A DNA stretch of 64,000 bases from assembly GCA_964530625.1 (NCBI GenBank), contig CAZHAK010000005.1:62001-126000 (forward strand), in the 5' to 3' direction. Within the stretch, counting starts at the first letter, position 1. Every line of letters begins with the position of its first letter. The notes beneath the pieces were generated by a model. It saw only the letters and a program-made list of their open reading frames with translations, did no database searches and had not been told where the DNA came from. This stretch comes from JABWCQ01 sp964530625. Its GTDB lineage: Bacteria; Electryoneota; RPQS01. This document shows, one piece after another, positions 16,818 to 26,018 of this stretch. The translations under genes and the position numbers were made by a program.

Positions 16818-17864
16818 ATGGCGAAACGCGCGTTAATCACCGGAATCACGGGTCAAGACGGAAGCTACCTTGCGGAGCTTCTCCTAAGTAAAGGCTACGC
16901 CGTATTCGGCATGGTCAGACGTTCAAGCACGGAAAACTTCTCGAGAATAGAGCACTTGCGTGAGCATATCACACTTCTGCAAGGTGACTTGCTTGATGCA
17001 AACTCACTTGAAAAAGTACTCAAAACTTCAAAGTCCGACGAAATCTACAATCTTGCGGCTCAAAGCTTTGTACCTGCGTCGTGGGAACAGCCTATCTTAA
17101 CTGGCGAATTCACGGCCTTAGGCGTCGCCCGCTTACTTGAAGCCATGCGCACCGTATGTCCTGATGCGCGTTTTTATCAAGCATCGTCGTCAGAAATGTT
17201 CGGCAAAGTTCTAGAAGTGCCCCAAAGCGAAACTACTCCCTTTTATCCGCGCAGTCCGTATGGAGTGGCCAAAGCCTACGGCCATTACATTACGGTCAAT
17301 ATGCGCGAATCATACGATCTCTTCGCTGTAAGCGGAATTCTGTTCAATCATGAGTCTCCACGACGCGGATTAGAATTTGTCACAAGAAAAATATCAAGAG
17401 CCGTCGCTTCAATTAAATTAGGCCTGCAGAAGCACCTTGAGTTGGGGAACCTGGACGCGCGGCGTGACTGGGGATTCGCCGGCGATTACGTTGACGCCAT
17501 GTGGCGCATGTTACAGCAAGATCGTCCAGACGACTTTGTCGTGGCGACGGGGGAGACACACAGCGTCCGCGAATTTGTTGACGCCGCGTTTTCATCTGTT
17601 GACTTGAATCCAGAAATCCATGTCCGCGTTCGCGCCGACCTAATTAGACCGGCCGAAGTTGACTTGCTTGTCGGCGATCCCCGCAAGGCGATCTCGACTC
17701 TCAATTGGAAGCCCGCGGTTAAATTTGATGGCTTGGTGGAAATGATGGTGCGAGCTGATTACGATGATCTGGTGCGTCAGCACAAACCGATGCGCTTGAT
17801 AAATTCTACCACCACGACTGTACAAAGGCCGCGTCGTCGAAAGCTCGTTGCTGAAAAGGCCTAA
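16818..17864 (+). CDS. gmd: GDP-mannose 4,6-dehydratase
   Basis: Gmd converts GDP-mannose to GDP-4-keto-6-deoxymannose, the branch point for GDP-fucose, GDP-rhamnose and perosamine. The 348-residue short-chain dehydrogenase has the NAD(P)-binding GITGQDGSYLAE near residue 10, catalytic-region ASSSEMFG, SPYGVAKAYGHYI (Tyr-x-x-x-Lys), and the Gmd-specific NHESPRRGLEFVTRKI and LGNLDARRDWGFAGDYV. The ATG at 16818 lies one base after the flgL stop. No reductase, epimerase or aminotransferase that would finish a deoxysugar is in the window. The end carries a Thr/Arg-rich tail of about 30 residues not seen in standard Gmd. Confidence 0.95.
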   Translation: MAKRALITGITGQDGSYLAELLLSKGYAVFGMVRRSSTENFSRIEHLREHITLLQGDLLDANSLEKVLKTSKSDEIYNLAAQSFVPASWEQPILTGEFTALGVARLLEAMRTVCPDARFYQASSSEMFGKVLEVPQSETTPFYPRSPYGVAKAYGHYITVNMRESYDLFAVSGILFNHESPRRGLEFVTRKISRAVASIKLGLQKHLELGNLDARRDWGFAGDYVDAMWRMLQQDRPDDFVVATGETHSVREFVDAAFSSVDLNPEIHVRVRADLIRPAEVDLLVGDPRKAISTLNWKPAVKFDGLVEMMVRADYDDLVRQHKPMRLINSTTTTVQRPRRRKLVAEKA

Positions 17865-17869
17865 CTCTC

Positions 17870-20545
17870 TTGAAAGTAACAGAGCAATCATTACGCTCGC
17901 TCGCTGCTGAAATTGAGGCAAACCCGAGTTGCTTTGACAAGAGCCAGCAGTTTTGGGGCCACTACTATCGCACATCTGCGAATCTTGGCGATGCGTTAAG
18001 TGAATTCTCATTGGTGCGTGCAAGCTTTCCCGCGTGTTTTGCCTTGCACGGTTGGTACCCTTACTTTCATCAGCGGGCAGAAACTTTGTTAGCAAGCGCC
18101 TCGCTTACCGACTTGAGTTCGGACTGTGTTTCGGAACTCGATAAGCTCCGGAAAAGATATGCGGCTTTTGCCGGGAGTTTCAGATGCAAACCAAGCAGTC
18201 ACGGCGTCGTTGCCCAATCGTCGAGCAAGCGCGCGCTGACCATTGGTATTGACGTCAGACCACTCTCTATTCCCTCAAGCCGCAAACGCGGAATAGGACG
18301 CTATCTTATCAACACGTTGCGTGAGCTTGTGAACCAAGCGGGAGCACACAAGTTAGTCCTGTTTACGGACATGTCAACCATTGATAATGAAATGCGCTCA
18401 GTGTTTCATTCGCCTGCCGTGAGTTACAGAAACATCGTTCCGAACTGCGACTACGATTTGGACGTGTTCTTGTTAACGGATCCCACTCCGATGATGACTG
18501 GGCGGCGCGTGTCACAATTGCCGATTGCAAGCTGCGCATGGATGTCCATAATTTATGACTTTATTCCGCTCGAGTTTCCCGAACTGTACTTGCGTGGCAA
18601 CACGGTGTTGGTGGACGAATACCTTGAGAACATTGAAACTGTCGCTTCCAGAGCCCAAGCTGTGTTTCCAATTTCCCGCTATGTCGCCGAGCAATGCGAA
18701 TCCCTGTTTGGCCTGTCAGCGGAACGAGTGATCCCGATTTACGGTGGTGTTGAAGACAGATTTTTCGAGTCTGCTGAATCAAGTGCCGAGATCCGCAGAA
18801 AAATCGGAAGTAACTACTTCCTCTATGTCGGTGGCGCGGATGCGCGCAAGAACATCGCTGGGTTGGTCGCTTCCTTTGCTAAGGCTGTTGATAGTTTGCC
18901 CAATGGATCAAAACTTGTTCTCGCTGGTGAGATGACCCCAGACAAGACTCGACAGTTGCTTCAAGACATGCAGATAACTCAGCTTGACGGGCGAGTTGTT
19001 AGTTTAGGCAACGTCAGCGATGACGTACTAATCAAGCTCTATGCAAATGCACTGGCGACCGTATTCGTGTCACACAGTGAAGGATTAGGATTGCCTGCCC
19101 TTGAGGCCATGGCAGCTGGGTGTCCTGTCATAGCGTCAAAGACCTCGGCACTCGGTGAAACCGTAACGGATGCGGGACTCTTGGTCGATCCGTCCTCAAA
19201 CGACGATATTGCCTCCGCAATGATCCGACTTTCGACTGATAATAGTTTACGAAGCAAATTGGTCGATCGCGGAAAACCATATGCACGAAAGTGGAAATGG
19301 CAAAACGTAGCGCGTGAACTTTTGAATGGGATCGAAAAGCACGCTACAAAGGCTAAGCGAACCACTGTGCCCGTGCGAAGGCTACGAGTCGCAATGCTGA
19401 ATCGAGACAATGTGTGGTCTGCGCCGGGTGGCGATTCAAAGATCATGATGCAAATGAAACAGGCGGCTCAGCTTCGAGACATTGACGTAAGTTTTCCCGG
19501 TGCGCTCGATCAAGCTTACTCTGCCGATATCGTACACTTTGTCAACATGACTCTGCCCGCACCGCTTGATGCTGTCGCGAAATGGTCCTCAACATCGAAA
19601 AAGCCGCTGTTGGTGACCACGCTTTATGAAGATTGGCCGCGCTTTCTCAATGCCTCACATCAGGCATTTGGTGCGTACCACGCCTTTCTTGCCGGAAAGC
19701 TCTCATATGGTGCATTACAAGACATGCTGGTGCAACTTCAAGACGCTCAACCCGCTCCACGCGTCAATGTATCGCGTAGTATTGAGGCAGCAAGTCTCTT
19801 GCTGGCTTGCGGGGACTCTGAGGCGGCAAGACTAAGAAACGATTTTCCGAACGTAGCGGACCGCGTTACTGTCGTCCCCTTTGAAGTGAATGCTCCGTTA
19901 GCTGTGGAGCAAAAGACCATAGCGTCATTACGCGAGTCGCTGGGTCTTGACGAGTTTGTGTTGTGTATCGGACGGCTTGAAACGAGAAAAAATCAGCTCG
20001 CCTTGCTTGCCGCTCTGCACGACGAAAACATCCCGATCGTTTTTGCTGCCGGTGACTACACGCCGCATCCAAGTTACTCGGAAGCTGTTCGCAAATGGAA
20101 GCGTAAAGCGCCAGTTCGAGTCTTGGACAGAATGCCGTGGCATTTGATGTCTGTAGTCATTCGAGCAGCGGCGGTTCATGCTTTACCAAGTTTCTATGAG
20201 TTGCCCGGGCTGGTGCATCTCGAGTGCGCGGCTGCGGGCACTCCTATCGTAGCGGGTGAGTGGGGAGCCCTAAATGACTACTTTCCGGAAGCATGTTACC
20301 GGCCCTGTAACCCCTTGGACCTCGAGTCCATTCGCACGGCCGTTTTGAGCGCCTTACGGGAAGGAGCGAGTCCCGGCTCCGTTGAGATTGCAACAGGATA
20401 TAGTCAAGCTCGACTCGCGGATGGATTGCACCGAGTTTATGAAAGCGCTGTAACCCAGCCAAAGAGAGTTCTAAATCAAACTATAGATACGATTCACGGC
20501 TCAAGGACGCCAAAAGTATTCGGAGGAATCCATGTCCCTGCCTAA
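17870..20545 (+). CDS. Double GT4-family glycosyltransferase
   Basis: This 891-residue protein carries two GT-B glycosyltransferase domains. After an unassigned helical segment (1-115), the first domain starts at IGIDVRPLSIPSSRKRGIGR (about 124) and has the donor-binding EGLGLPALEAMAAGCPVIAS near residue 404. The second begins about 505 (LRVAMLNRDNVWSAPGGDSK) and has LCIGRLETRKNQLALL and ELPGLVHLECAAAGTP near 775-790. Both show the E-x7-E type motif of GT4 enzymes. No signal peptide or membrane helix, so cytoplasmic. The start is a TTG at 17870 with poor ribosome-binding sequence, so the true start may be slightly downstream. Acceptor unknown; flagellin is likely from position. Confidence 0.88.
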   Translation: MKVTEQSLRSLAAEIEANPSCFDKSQQFWGHYYRTSANLGDALSEFSLVRASFPACFALHGWYPYFHQRAETLLASASLTDLSSDCVSELDKLRKRYAAFAGSFRCKPSSHGVVAQSSSKRALTIGIDVRPLSIPSSRKRGIGRYLINTLRELVNQAGAHKLVLFTDMSTIDNEMRSVFHSPAVSYRNIVPNCDYDLDVFLLTDPTPMMTGRRVSQLPIASCAWMSIIYDFIPLEFPELYLRGNTVLVDEYLENIETVASRAQAVFPISRYVAEQCESLFGLSAERVIPIYGGVEDRFFESAESSAEIRRKIGSNYFLYVGGADARKNIAGLVASFAKAVDSLPNGSKLVLAGEMTPDKTRQLLQDMQITQLDGRVVSLGNVSDDVLIKLYANALATVFVSHSEGLGLPALEAMAAGCPVIASKTSALGETVTDAGLLVDPSSNDDIASAMIRLSTDNSLRSKLVDRGKPYARKWKWQNVARELLNGIEKHATKAKRTTVPVRRLRVAMLNRDNVWSAPGGDSKIMMQMKQAAQLRDIDVSFPGALDQAYSADIVHFVNMTLPAPLDAVAKWSSTSKKPLLVTTLYEDWPRFLNASHQAFGAYHAFLAGKLSYGALQDMLVQLQDAQPAPRVNVSRSIEAASLLLACGDSEAARLRNDFPNVADRVTVVPFEVNAPLAVEQKTIASLRESLGLDEFVLCIGRLETRKNQLALLAALHDENIPIVFAAGDYTPHPSYSEAVRKWKRKAPVRVLDRMPWHLMSVVIRAAAVHALPSFYELPGLVHLECAAAGTPIVAGEWGALNDYFPEACYRPCNPLDLESIRTAVLSALREGASPGSVEIATGYSQARLADGLHRVYESAVTQPKRVLNQTIDTIHGSRTPKVFGGIHVPA

Positions 20546-22079
20546 CTTCTCTACCACAAAGGACGTTTCGATCATCATCCCTGTCTATAATCGCTGCGAT
20601 CTGACTGAACGATGCCTTGAATCAATTGCTAACAGTACGAATAAGGCAAATTACGAAGTCATCATCGTCAATAATGGATCCACGGATGGCACCGCCGAGC
20701 TGTTGGCGGTGATAGACGGCGACATAACGGTCATCAATAACAAAAGAAACGAAGGCTTTGCCGCTGCTTGCAATCACGGCGCTCGCATTGCAGCCGGTGA
20801 ATACTTGCTGTTTTTGAACAATGATACGGAAGTTGATGATGGTTGCCTAGATATTCTGCTTGGTGCAGCTAAAGATCATCCCAACTGCGGAGCAGTTGGT
20901 GCAAAACTCGTCTATCCCACTGGAAAGACTCAGCACGCAGGTATCGCCATTAGTGAAGACGGCACTGCCTATCATATTTTCCAGAACTTCCCGGCATCAC
21001 ATAAAGCCGTTTCCACGTCACGCGAGATGATCGCCGTTACAGCCGCCTGTATGTTGATTGAGCGTCATGTGTTCGAATCTGTTTTTGGATTTGATGCGGC
21101 TTACCGAAATGGTTTTGAAGACCTTGACTTGTGCATGAAGCTAAAGCAAAAGGGCCTGACATGCTACTATTGTGCTGAATGTACTGTTATTCATCACGAA
21201 GAGTCGAGCGTAGGGCGTAAAGCGCATGACAAGGAAAACATGCTGCTGTTCGAATCGCGGTGGAGTGGCGTAGCATATCAAGACGATTTCAAACATCTGA
21301 AACCTTTTGGCCTTGCTGTACGTTGGGGTAAGAATGGTGGAGTCTATGAGACTCTTACGGAAAACGTACAAACTTCTGAGCTAAACGACCAGAGTGTACA
21401 AGTGATGCTTGACCTTGCACAAAAAAACTACGTTGAGGGCAATCACGAGCAGGCCGCTGGCATCCTGAACACGATAATAGCCAAGCAAATGACACTCGGT
21501 ACAGACGACGAGTTCGAGACATGGCAGCTACTCGGAAACTGTATGGCTCGTTTGAACCGTGCTGAAGAGGCGGAGTCCGCGTACCTTCGCGCTGCTGAAG
21601 CGGACTATCTGTCAGAGCGCCCGTTCCTGGGACTCGGCTCTGTTGCAATGTTACAGGAGAATTGGACTGCTGCGCAGTATGGCTTCCTGGCTGCGTTGTC
21701 ACGAAATCCGCAAACACTCAAGGGCGAGTTTGGGTTGGGCATCAGCTTAGCTGCCAGAAACAAACATGCTCAAGCTATAACTCACTTAAAAAAGGTCGTA
21801 GCGAAAGAACCGCGCAACAGTGAAGCTGTTTTCTATCTATATCGCTCATGCATGGAGACAGGGCAGGCGCATGAAGCGATAGCGGCACTGTCACAGTATC
21901 TTGAGACATGCCCGGAAGACGTGGACTTCTGGTTCCATCTCTCCGGTGCACAGTGGAAATCCGGTTCGCTTGATGATGCGATTGAAACATGTAAGGCGGT
22001 CTTGGAGATGAATCCCGAGCATGAGAGCGCAAAGAGCGCGTTGCAGTATATGGAACAACGTGTCTCTGCGACGGTCTAA
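20532..22079 (+). CDS. GT2 glycosyltransferase with TPR tail
   Basis: The 515-residue protein joins a GT2 (GT-A fold) glycosyltransferase to tetratricopeptide repeats. The GT2 part has VSIIIPVYNRCDLTERCLES, NNGSTDGTAE, GFAAACNHGARIAAGEYLLF, the metal-binding-type NNDTEVDD near 96 and the GFEDLDLCMKLKQKG helix, the usual rhamnosyl/WcaA-like layout. From about 290 onward at least five TPR-like helix pairs follow (NYVEGNHEQAAGIL; NRAEEAESAYLRAAEADY; NKHAQAITHLKKVVAKEP). TPR-coupled transferases often act on protein acceptors such as Ser/Thr of secreted proteins. A good GGAGGA precedes the ATG, which overlaps the preceding stop. Confidence 0.9.
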   Translation: MSLPNFSTTKDVSIIIPVYNRCDLTERCLESIANSTNKANYEVIIVNNGSTDGTAELLAVIDGDITVINNKRNEGFAAACNHGARIAAGEYLLFLNNDTEVDDGCLDILLGAAKDHPNCGAVGAKLVYPTGKTQHAGIAISEDGTAYHIFQNFPASHKAVSTSREMIAVTAACMLIERHVFESVFGFDAAYRNGFEDLDLCMKLKQKGLTCYYCAECTVIHHEESSVGRKAHDKENMLLFESRWSGVAYQDDFKHLKPFGLAVRWGKNGGVYETLTENVQTSELNDQSVQVMLDLAQKNYVEGNHEQAAGILNTIIAKQMTLGTDDEFETWQLLGNCMARLNRAEEAESAYLRAAEADYLSERPFLGLGSVAMLQENWTAAQYGFLAALSRNPQTLKGEFGLGISLAARNKHAQAITHLKKVVAKEPRNSEAVFYLYRSCMETGQAHEAIAALSQYLETCPEDVDFWFHLSGAQWKSGSLDDAIETCKAVLEMNPEHESAKSALQYMEQRVSATV

Positions 22080-24849
22080 CATACTGGTCATTCAGTGGGC
22101 GCGTTTGGGCGATCTTTTCCACTCGCGTCCACTCTGTGAAACAGCTCAGCGGGTCTTTCACCCTGCTGAGCTGATTCTGTCATGCGATGAGCGCTACGAT
22201 TCCGTTGCAAAGACCTTTCCTGAAGTTGATCATGTACTGCCAGTCCCACTTGGCGCACTCACAGCGATGGCTCGCACAGACGTCATGCTTCCTGAACTCT
22301 TGCACGAAATAGAGAAGTTGGGCGCACAATCGGAAGCCAGTATAGTCATAAACTTGACCAATCACGTTGCTGCTCAAAGATTCGCCGATGCTGTGCTTGC
22401 AGAGGCTAAACTTGGATACGGGTACGATGCAAGTGATGTGCTCACGGAATTGAACAAAAAAAAAATGGATTACTCCGATAAGCACGTTGCGCATGTCTGG
22501 CAATCACTGATTGAGCCGGAAGCACAGCTCTGCATCCCAAGGCATATCGAGCCCGTAACGAACGGAAACCCGTTCAAAAGAGTCGCAGTCATATGCAGCG
22601 CAGGAAGCGTGGAAAGATCGCTCTCCGAAGAGACCGTAGAAGTTATAATCAAGGCCATTCAAATTGCTGGCGGTTGCCGCGTGACTTTGCTTGGCTCCAC
22701 ACAAGACTCAACCAGTAACTTGAGTAGATGGTGTGTCCGGGACTTGCGCGGCAAAACAACTCTGAATGCACTAAAAAGTAAATTGGCAGAATCGTCACTA
22801 GTCATCGGCCCGGACACGGGAGCACTTCACTATGCCGCGGCGCTGGGACGACCAGTTCTAGGACTCTACTTGGCGGATGCAAGCCCGGTAACAACAGGTC
22901 CTTTAACCAGTAACGCGGTCTGCATCACGTCAGCAAAACAAGACGCGCAGTTGCACGAAACGATCGTCGAAGAAACTGCACACATTCGTGACAATCTGCC
23001 ATTCGTGAAAAGTAACTCAGTACCTCAAGCGAAAGCGATCTCCTGCGATCTCTCAGTTATCATCACTGAGTATGCTCAGACACACTATACCGACGCTCTG
23101 CTCGCAACATTGAAAAGCTGCGTCCTGCCTAATGGTACGGAGATAATTGTTATGAGTAGCGGCCTTGGGTCTGTTGATGCAGGCTTTGCGGAGGCGCGCG
23201 CTGGCGTCCTTGTCGATGCGGTGTCGCACAAGCGAACCTTTGCGGAGGCGTGCAATCGAGGCGCCATGCTTGCAAGCGGTCAATGGTTACTGTTTGTAAA
23301 TGACGATTGCGAGTTAACACGTGACGCTTTTCTCATGCTTTGGCAAACGCGCCGCGCCAATGAACTCTTGGCCCCACGTCTTAGGCACTGGGACTGGCTT
23401 ATCCAATCCAATGGATTCACCTTTGATGGAAAATCGGTAACGAATATTTCTGCAGACATGTGGAACGTCGACTCAGATTGTGAATTGCTCGACGGTGTCA
23501 GTGCTGCAGTGATGCTCGTTGAGAGAACAGTCTTCAACTCACTGTCCGGATTTGATGAGAACTATTGCAACGGCTATGAGGACGTCGACTTCTGTCTGAA
23601 GGCTGCATCAATTGGAATAACTTCTCGCATTGCTGATTGTGACGTATTGCACTATCATGGTTCTTCACCAGAGCGCTATGAGCAAGACGACGCAAATCTT
23701 CACCGTTTGCAATCAAAATGGAGTTCGTATGCGAGAAATCGCAGTATGCGCGTGAGAACTCATTTGCAAGGCATGGCACCTCTACTGCTCTTGTCCGATG
23801 AGCCTGCAGACAGCGCTGGAGCAGTATTGCGGTGGAGAAGACCGCTCGCCAGTTTGGGTATGTTAGAGAATGTTGATTATACCTGGGTTTGTACTCAAGA
23901 ACAGGATCACGAAATGGTAGCAGAGCAACTTCGTGCTGCTTGTACTGTGATCGTGTTTAGATCGGTCAGCAATGGGCACTGTAGGTCTTTAGTTGTCGAA
24001 TGGCAACAGACGAGAAGTAATAAGCTATGCTACGATTGCGACGACATCATCGTTGGGCGCTTTCCAGCAGGTAGCCCCAGAGCAGCTAAGCGGCTCAGCT
24101 TTGAAAGCGGTGTGCGTGAACTAATAGTGAATGCCGACCTCACAATTTGCTCCAATTCAATGGTGTCGGAGTGTATACCGCCAAAGCAGGGCGAACGCTA
24201 CATTATTGAGACTCCGCCGTCGGCCGAACATTTCAAGAGGAGCTCGCGCACTCAAGTTCGAGGCACATTTAATATCGGCTATGCCGGAAGTGCGGTGCAC
24301 CAAACTGATTTTGCGTTGGTGTCGGACAGTCTACGCGATCTACTTGACTCTGAAAGTGATGTAAGATTCTATTGGTGGGGCGCGCATCCCGGCGAGCTTG
24401 CGTCGCATCCACAAGTAAGGCGAGGCGGGATCTGGGTGAAGAAATACGAAACTCACTTAGAGCGGGTGCAGAGAGCTGAGATAGATCTTTGGCTTGTGCC
24501 GCTTGCAAACACACCGCACAATGCTGCGCGATCACCCATCAAAGCTTTCGAGTACATCGGCATGCAAGCGCCATGCATATTCTCGAATGTGCAACCATTC
24601 AAAGGCGCGCTGAGTGTTTGTGCGCCCGACCTGCTGATCGAAAATGATCGAGGCTCGTGGTCGCGCGCCATGCGTAACCGACTGTCGCAGCAAAACTCGG
24701 ACTCATTTCTCACACAATTATCTGCAGCGCGCGAGGTCTTTCGTGCTCAGTCACAGGATCTTTCTGCGTATCAGTCTATTTTGAATAGGTTCGCATTGTG
24801 TCAAGATACTCGTCATGGCCAAAAGCTGTGCGCAACAGCCGCACTATGA
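22060..24849 (+). CDS. Triple-domain GT9-GT2-GT4 glycosyltransferase
   Basis: A 929-residue fusion of three transferase domains. Residues 1-310 are GT9/heptosyltransferase-like (ILVIQWARLGDLFHSRPLCE; GPDTGALHYAAALGRPVLGL). About 335-560 is GT2-like (GQWLLFVNDDCELTRDAF, FDENYCNGYEDVDFCLKAAS). About 570-900 is GT4-like with SPIKAFEYIGMQAPCIFSNV. The order suggests it adds several sugars in sequence. The GTG at 22060 places the GT9 start motif close to the N-terminus; an ATG at 22021 is possible but extends into the preceding gene. No membrane segment. The end overlaps the next gene (ATGA). Confidence 0.85.
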   Translation: MSLRRSNILVIQWARLGDLFHSRPLCETAQRVFHPAELILSCDERYDSVAKTFPEVDHVLPVPLGALTAMARTDVMLPELLHEIEKLGAQSEASIVINLTNHVAAQRFADAVLAEAKLGYGYDASDVLTELNKKKMDYSDKHVAHVWQSLIEPEAQLCIPRHIEPVTNGNPFKRVAVICSAGSVERSLSEETVEVIIKAIQIAGGCRVTLLGSTQDSTSNLSRWCVRDLRGKTTLNALKSKLAESSLVIGPDTGALHYAAALGRPVLGLYLADASPVTTGPLTSNAVCITSAKQDAQLHETIVEETAHIRDNLPFVKSNSVPQAKAISCDLSVIITEYAQTHYTDALLATLKSCVLPNGTEIIVMSSGLGSVDAGFAEARAGVLVDAVSHKRTFAEACNRGAMLASGQWLLFVNDDCELTRDAFLMLWQTRRANELLAPRLRHWDWLIQSNGFTFDGKSVTNISADMWNVDSDCELLDGVSAAVMLVERTVFNSLSGFDENYCNGYEDVDFCLKAASIGITSRIADCDVLHYHGSSPERYEQDDANLHRLQSKWSSYARNRSMRVRTHLQGMAPLLLLSDEPADSAGAVLRWRRPLASLGMLENVDYTWVCTQEQDHEMVAEQLRAACTVIVFRSVSNGHCRSLVVEWQQTRSNKLCYDCDDIIVGRFPAGSPRAAKRLSFESGVRELIVNADLTICSNSMVSECIPPKQGERYIIETPPSAEHFKRSSRTQVRGTFNIGYAGSAVHQTDFALVSDSLRDLLDSESDVRFYWWGAHPGELASHPQVRRGGIWVKKYETHLERVQRAEIDLWLVPLANTPHNAARSPIKAFEYIGMQAPCIFSNVQPFKGALSVCAPDLLIENDRGSWSRAMRNRLSQQNSDSFLTQLSAAREVFRAQSQDLSAYQSILNRFALCQDTRHGQKLCATAAL

Positions 24850-26018
24850 GCGAGTTTATAACAAAGATTTCTACGTCGGGTGTAGAAACGGCGTATCATA
24901 GAACGAGCGGTGTGCTTGTTCATAGTGATATCGATCCTCTAAGTGAAGCGCTAAGCTCTGCACGAATGTTGTGCCAACAGAATACGAAGAGTGTGTTGCT
25001 GATTGGGCACGGGTTTGGATATCTTTACGACGCGCTTCGCCGCTTTGGCGTAGAGTGCACTTCAATCGAACTGTTTGCTGGTCTGCATTCACTTGCAGGC
25101 AAGGCAAAATCAACGCAGCAAACTAAGTTAATCTTGTCACGTGACTCTCTAGCGGCCACAGTAAGAATGAGCGCTCCTGACGCACGAATAATCATAGCTT
25201 CCTATATCATGGCCCTTCGCCGCGAATTGTCCGAAGACTTGGCAGATTACCTTGACTTGCTTCACGTCATGCAGCAGTCACAGCAAGTATATGCTCCGAC
25301 AATTCAATACAATGTGCAAAGGAACTTGCCGCACTTGAATGAATTGACTCGCTTTGTCGCCGCGGATCATGCGTCAGAAAAATTTGCGATTGCAATTGGA
25401 GCAGGTCCGACGCTATCAATGTGCTTGGACACTCTGAAGGAATGGCGCCAACACATAATTCTAGTTTCAGCGTCCGGCGCCTCCTCTATTCTTTCGGGTC
25501 ACGGACTTGTGCCGGATTGGATAATCGCAATGGAAGCACGAAATACAATTGTGCGAGATATGGACAGCACGGAGAAGGATAGCAAGGTCCTTGTTTTCCC
25601 ATGGACACATCCCGACGTCCTGAACAATACGTACTTCAATCGAGTGCTTGCGAATGATAGTGACTACTTTGCAACGGATGGTGGCTCGAGCGGCTTAGTT
25701 GCCGCGGATCTATGCGCTCGTATTTCGAGTAGTGCAATCTTTATGTTGGGAATGGATATGAGTGATACAAGGGGTGAATACTCTGAAGGCGGGAATCGCA
25801 CAACCGCGAATGTGCCTCTGCACTCGCCGAAGTTCAGCGTTATGCGCGCTGCGGTCTGTGAGTGGCGTCAGAAGCTTGCCTCGCGTGAAGTGTACCATAT
25901 CGTAACACCTGGAACGCCTGAAGTTGCAGGAACAATTCGGTTGTATCCGGCGGAATTGTCAATTGCACTTGCGCGCTGCCGCAACTCTTTGGCAGCAGTT
26001 GGAGAACGCTTAGCATGA
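24846..26018 (+). CDS. Motility accessory factor-like (Maf/DUF115) protein
   Basis: The 390-residue product belongs to the DUF115/Maf group, proteins that transfer nonulosonic acids (pseudaminic or legionaminic acid) to flagellin Ser/Thr in Campylobacter, Helicobacter and Aeromonas. The core reads FAIAIGAGPTLSMCLDTLKE, LVSASGASSILSGHGLVPDW, then DYFATDGGSSGLVAADLCAR and IFMLGMDMSD, which is the family signature. The N-terminal third has the usual helical/Rossmann-like extension (LLIGHGFGYLYDALR). The ATG at 24846 overlaps the preceding TGA; an upstream in-frame ATG at 24798 lies inside that gene. This gene ties the island to flagellin glycosylation. Confidence 0.88.
   Translation: MSEFITKISTSGVETAYHRTSGVLVHSDIDPLSEALSSARMLCQQNTKSVLLIGHGFGYLYDALRRFGVECTSIELFAGLHSLAGKAKSTQQTKLILSRDSLAATVRMSAPDARIIIASYIMALRRELSEDLADYLDLLHVMQQSQQVYAPTIQYNVQRNLPHLNELTRFVAADHASEKFAIAIGAGPTLSMCLDTLKEWRQHIILVSASGASSILSGHGLVPDWIIAMEARNTIVRDMDSTEKDSKVLVFPWTHPDVLNNTYFNRVLANDSDYFATDGGSSGLVAADLCARISSSAIFMLGMDMSDTRGEYSEGGNRTTANVPLHSPKFSVMRAAVCEWRQKLASREVYHIVTPGTPEVAGTIRLYPAELSIALARCRNSLAAVGERLA

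Noticed and set aside
24798..24845. Upstream start of the Maf-like protein
   Set aside because: It overlaps the preceding gene by a further 48 bases; the ATGA overlap at 24846 is the usual form in this operon.
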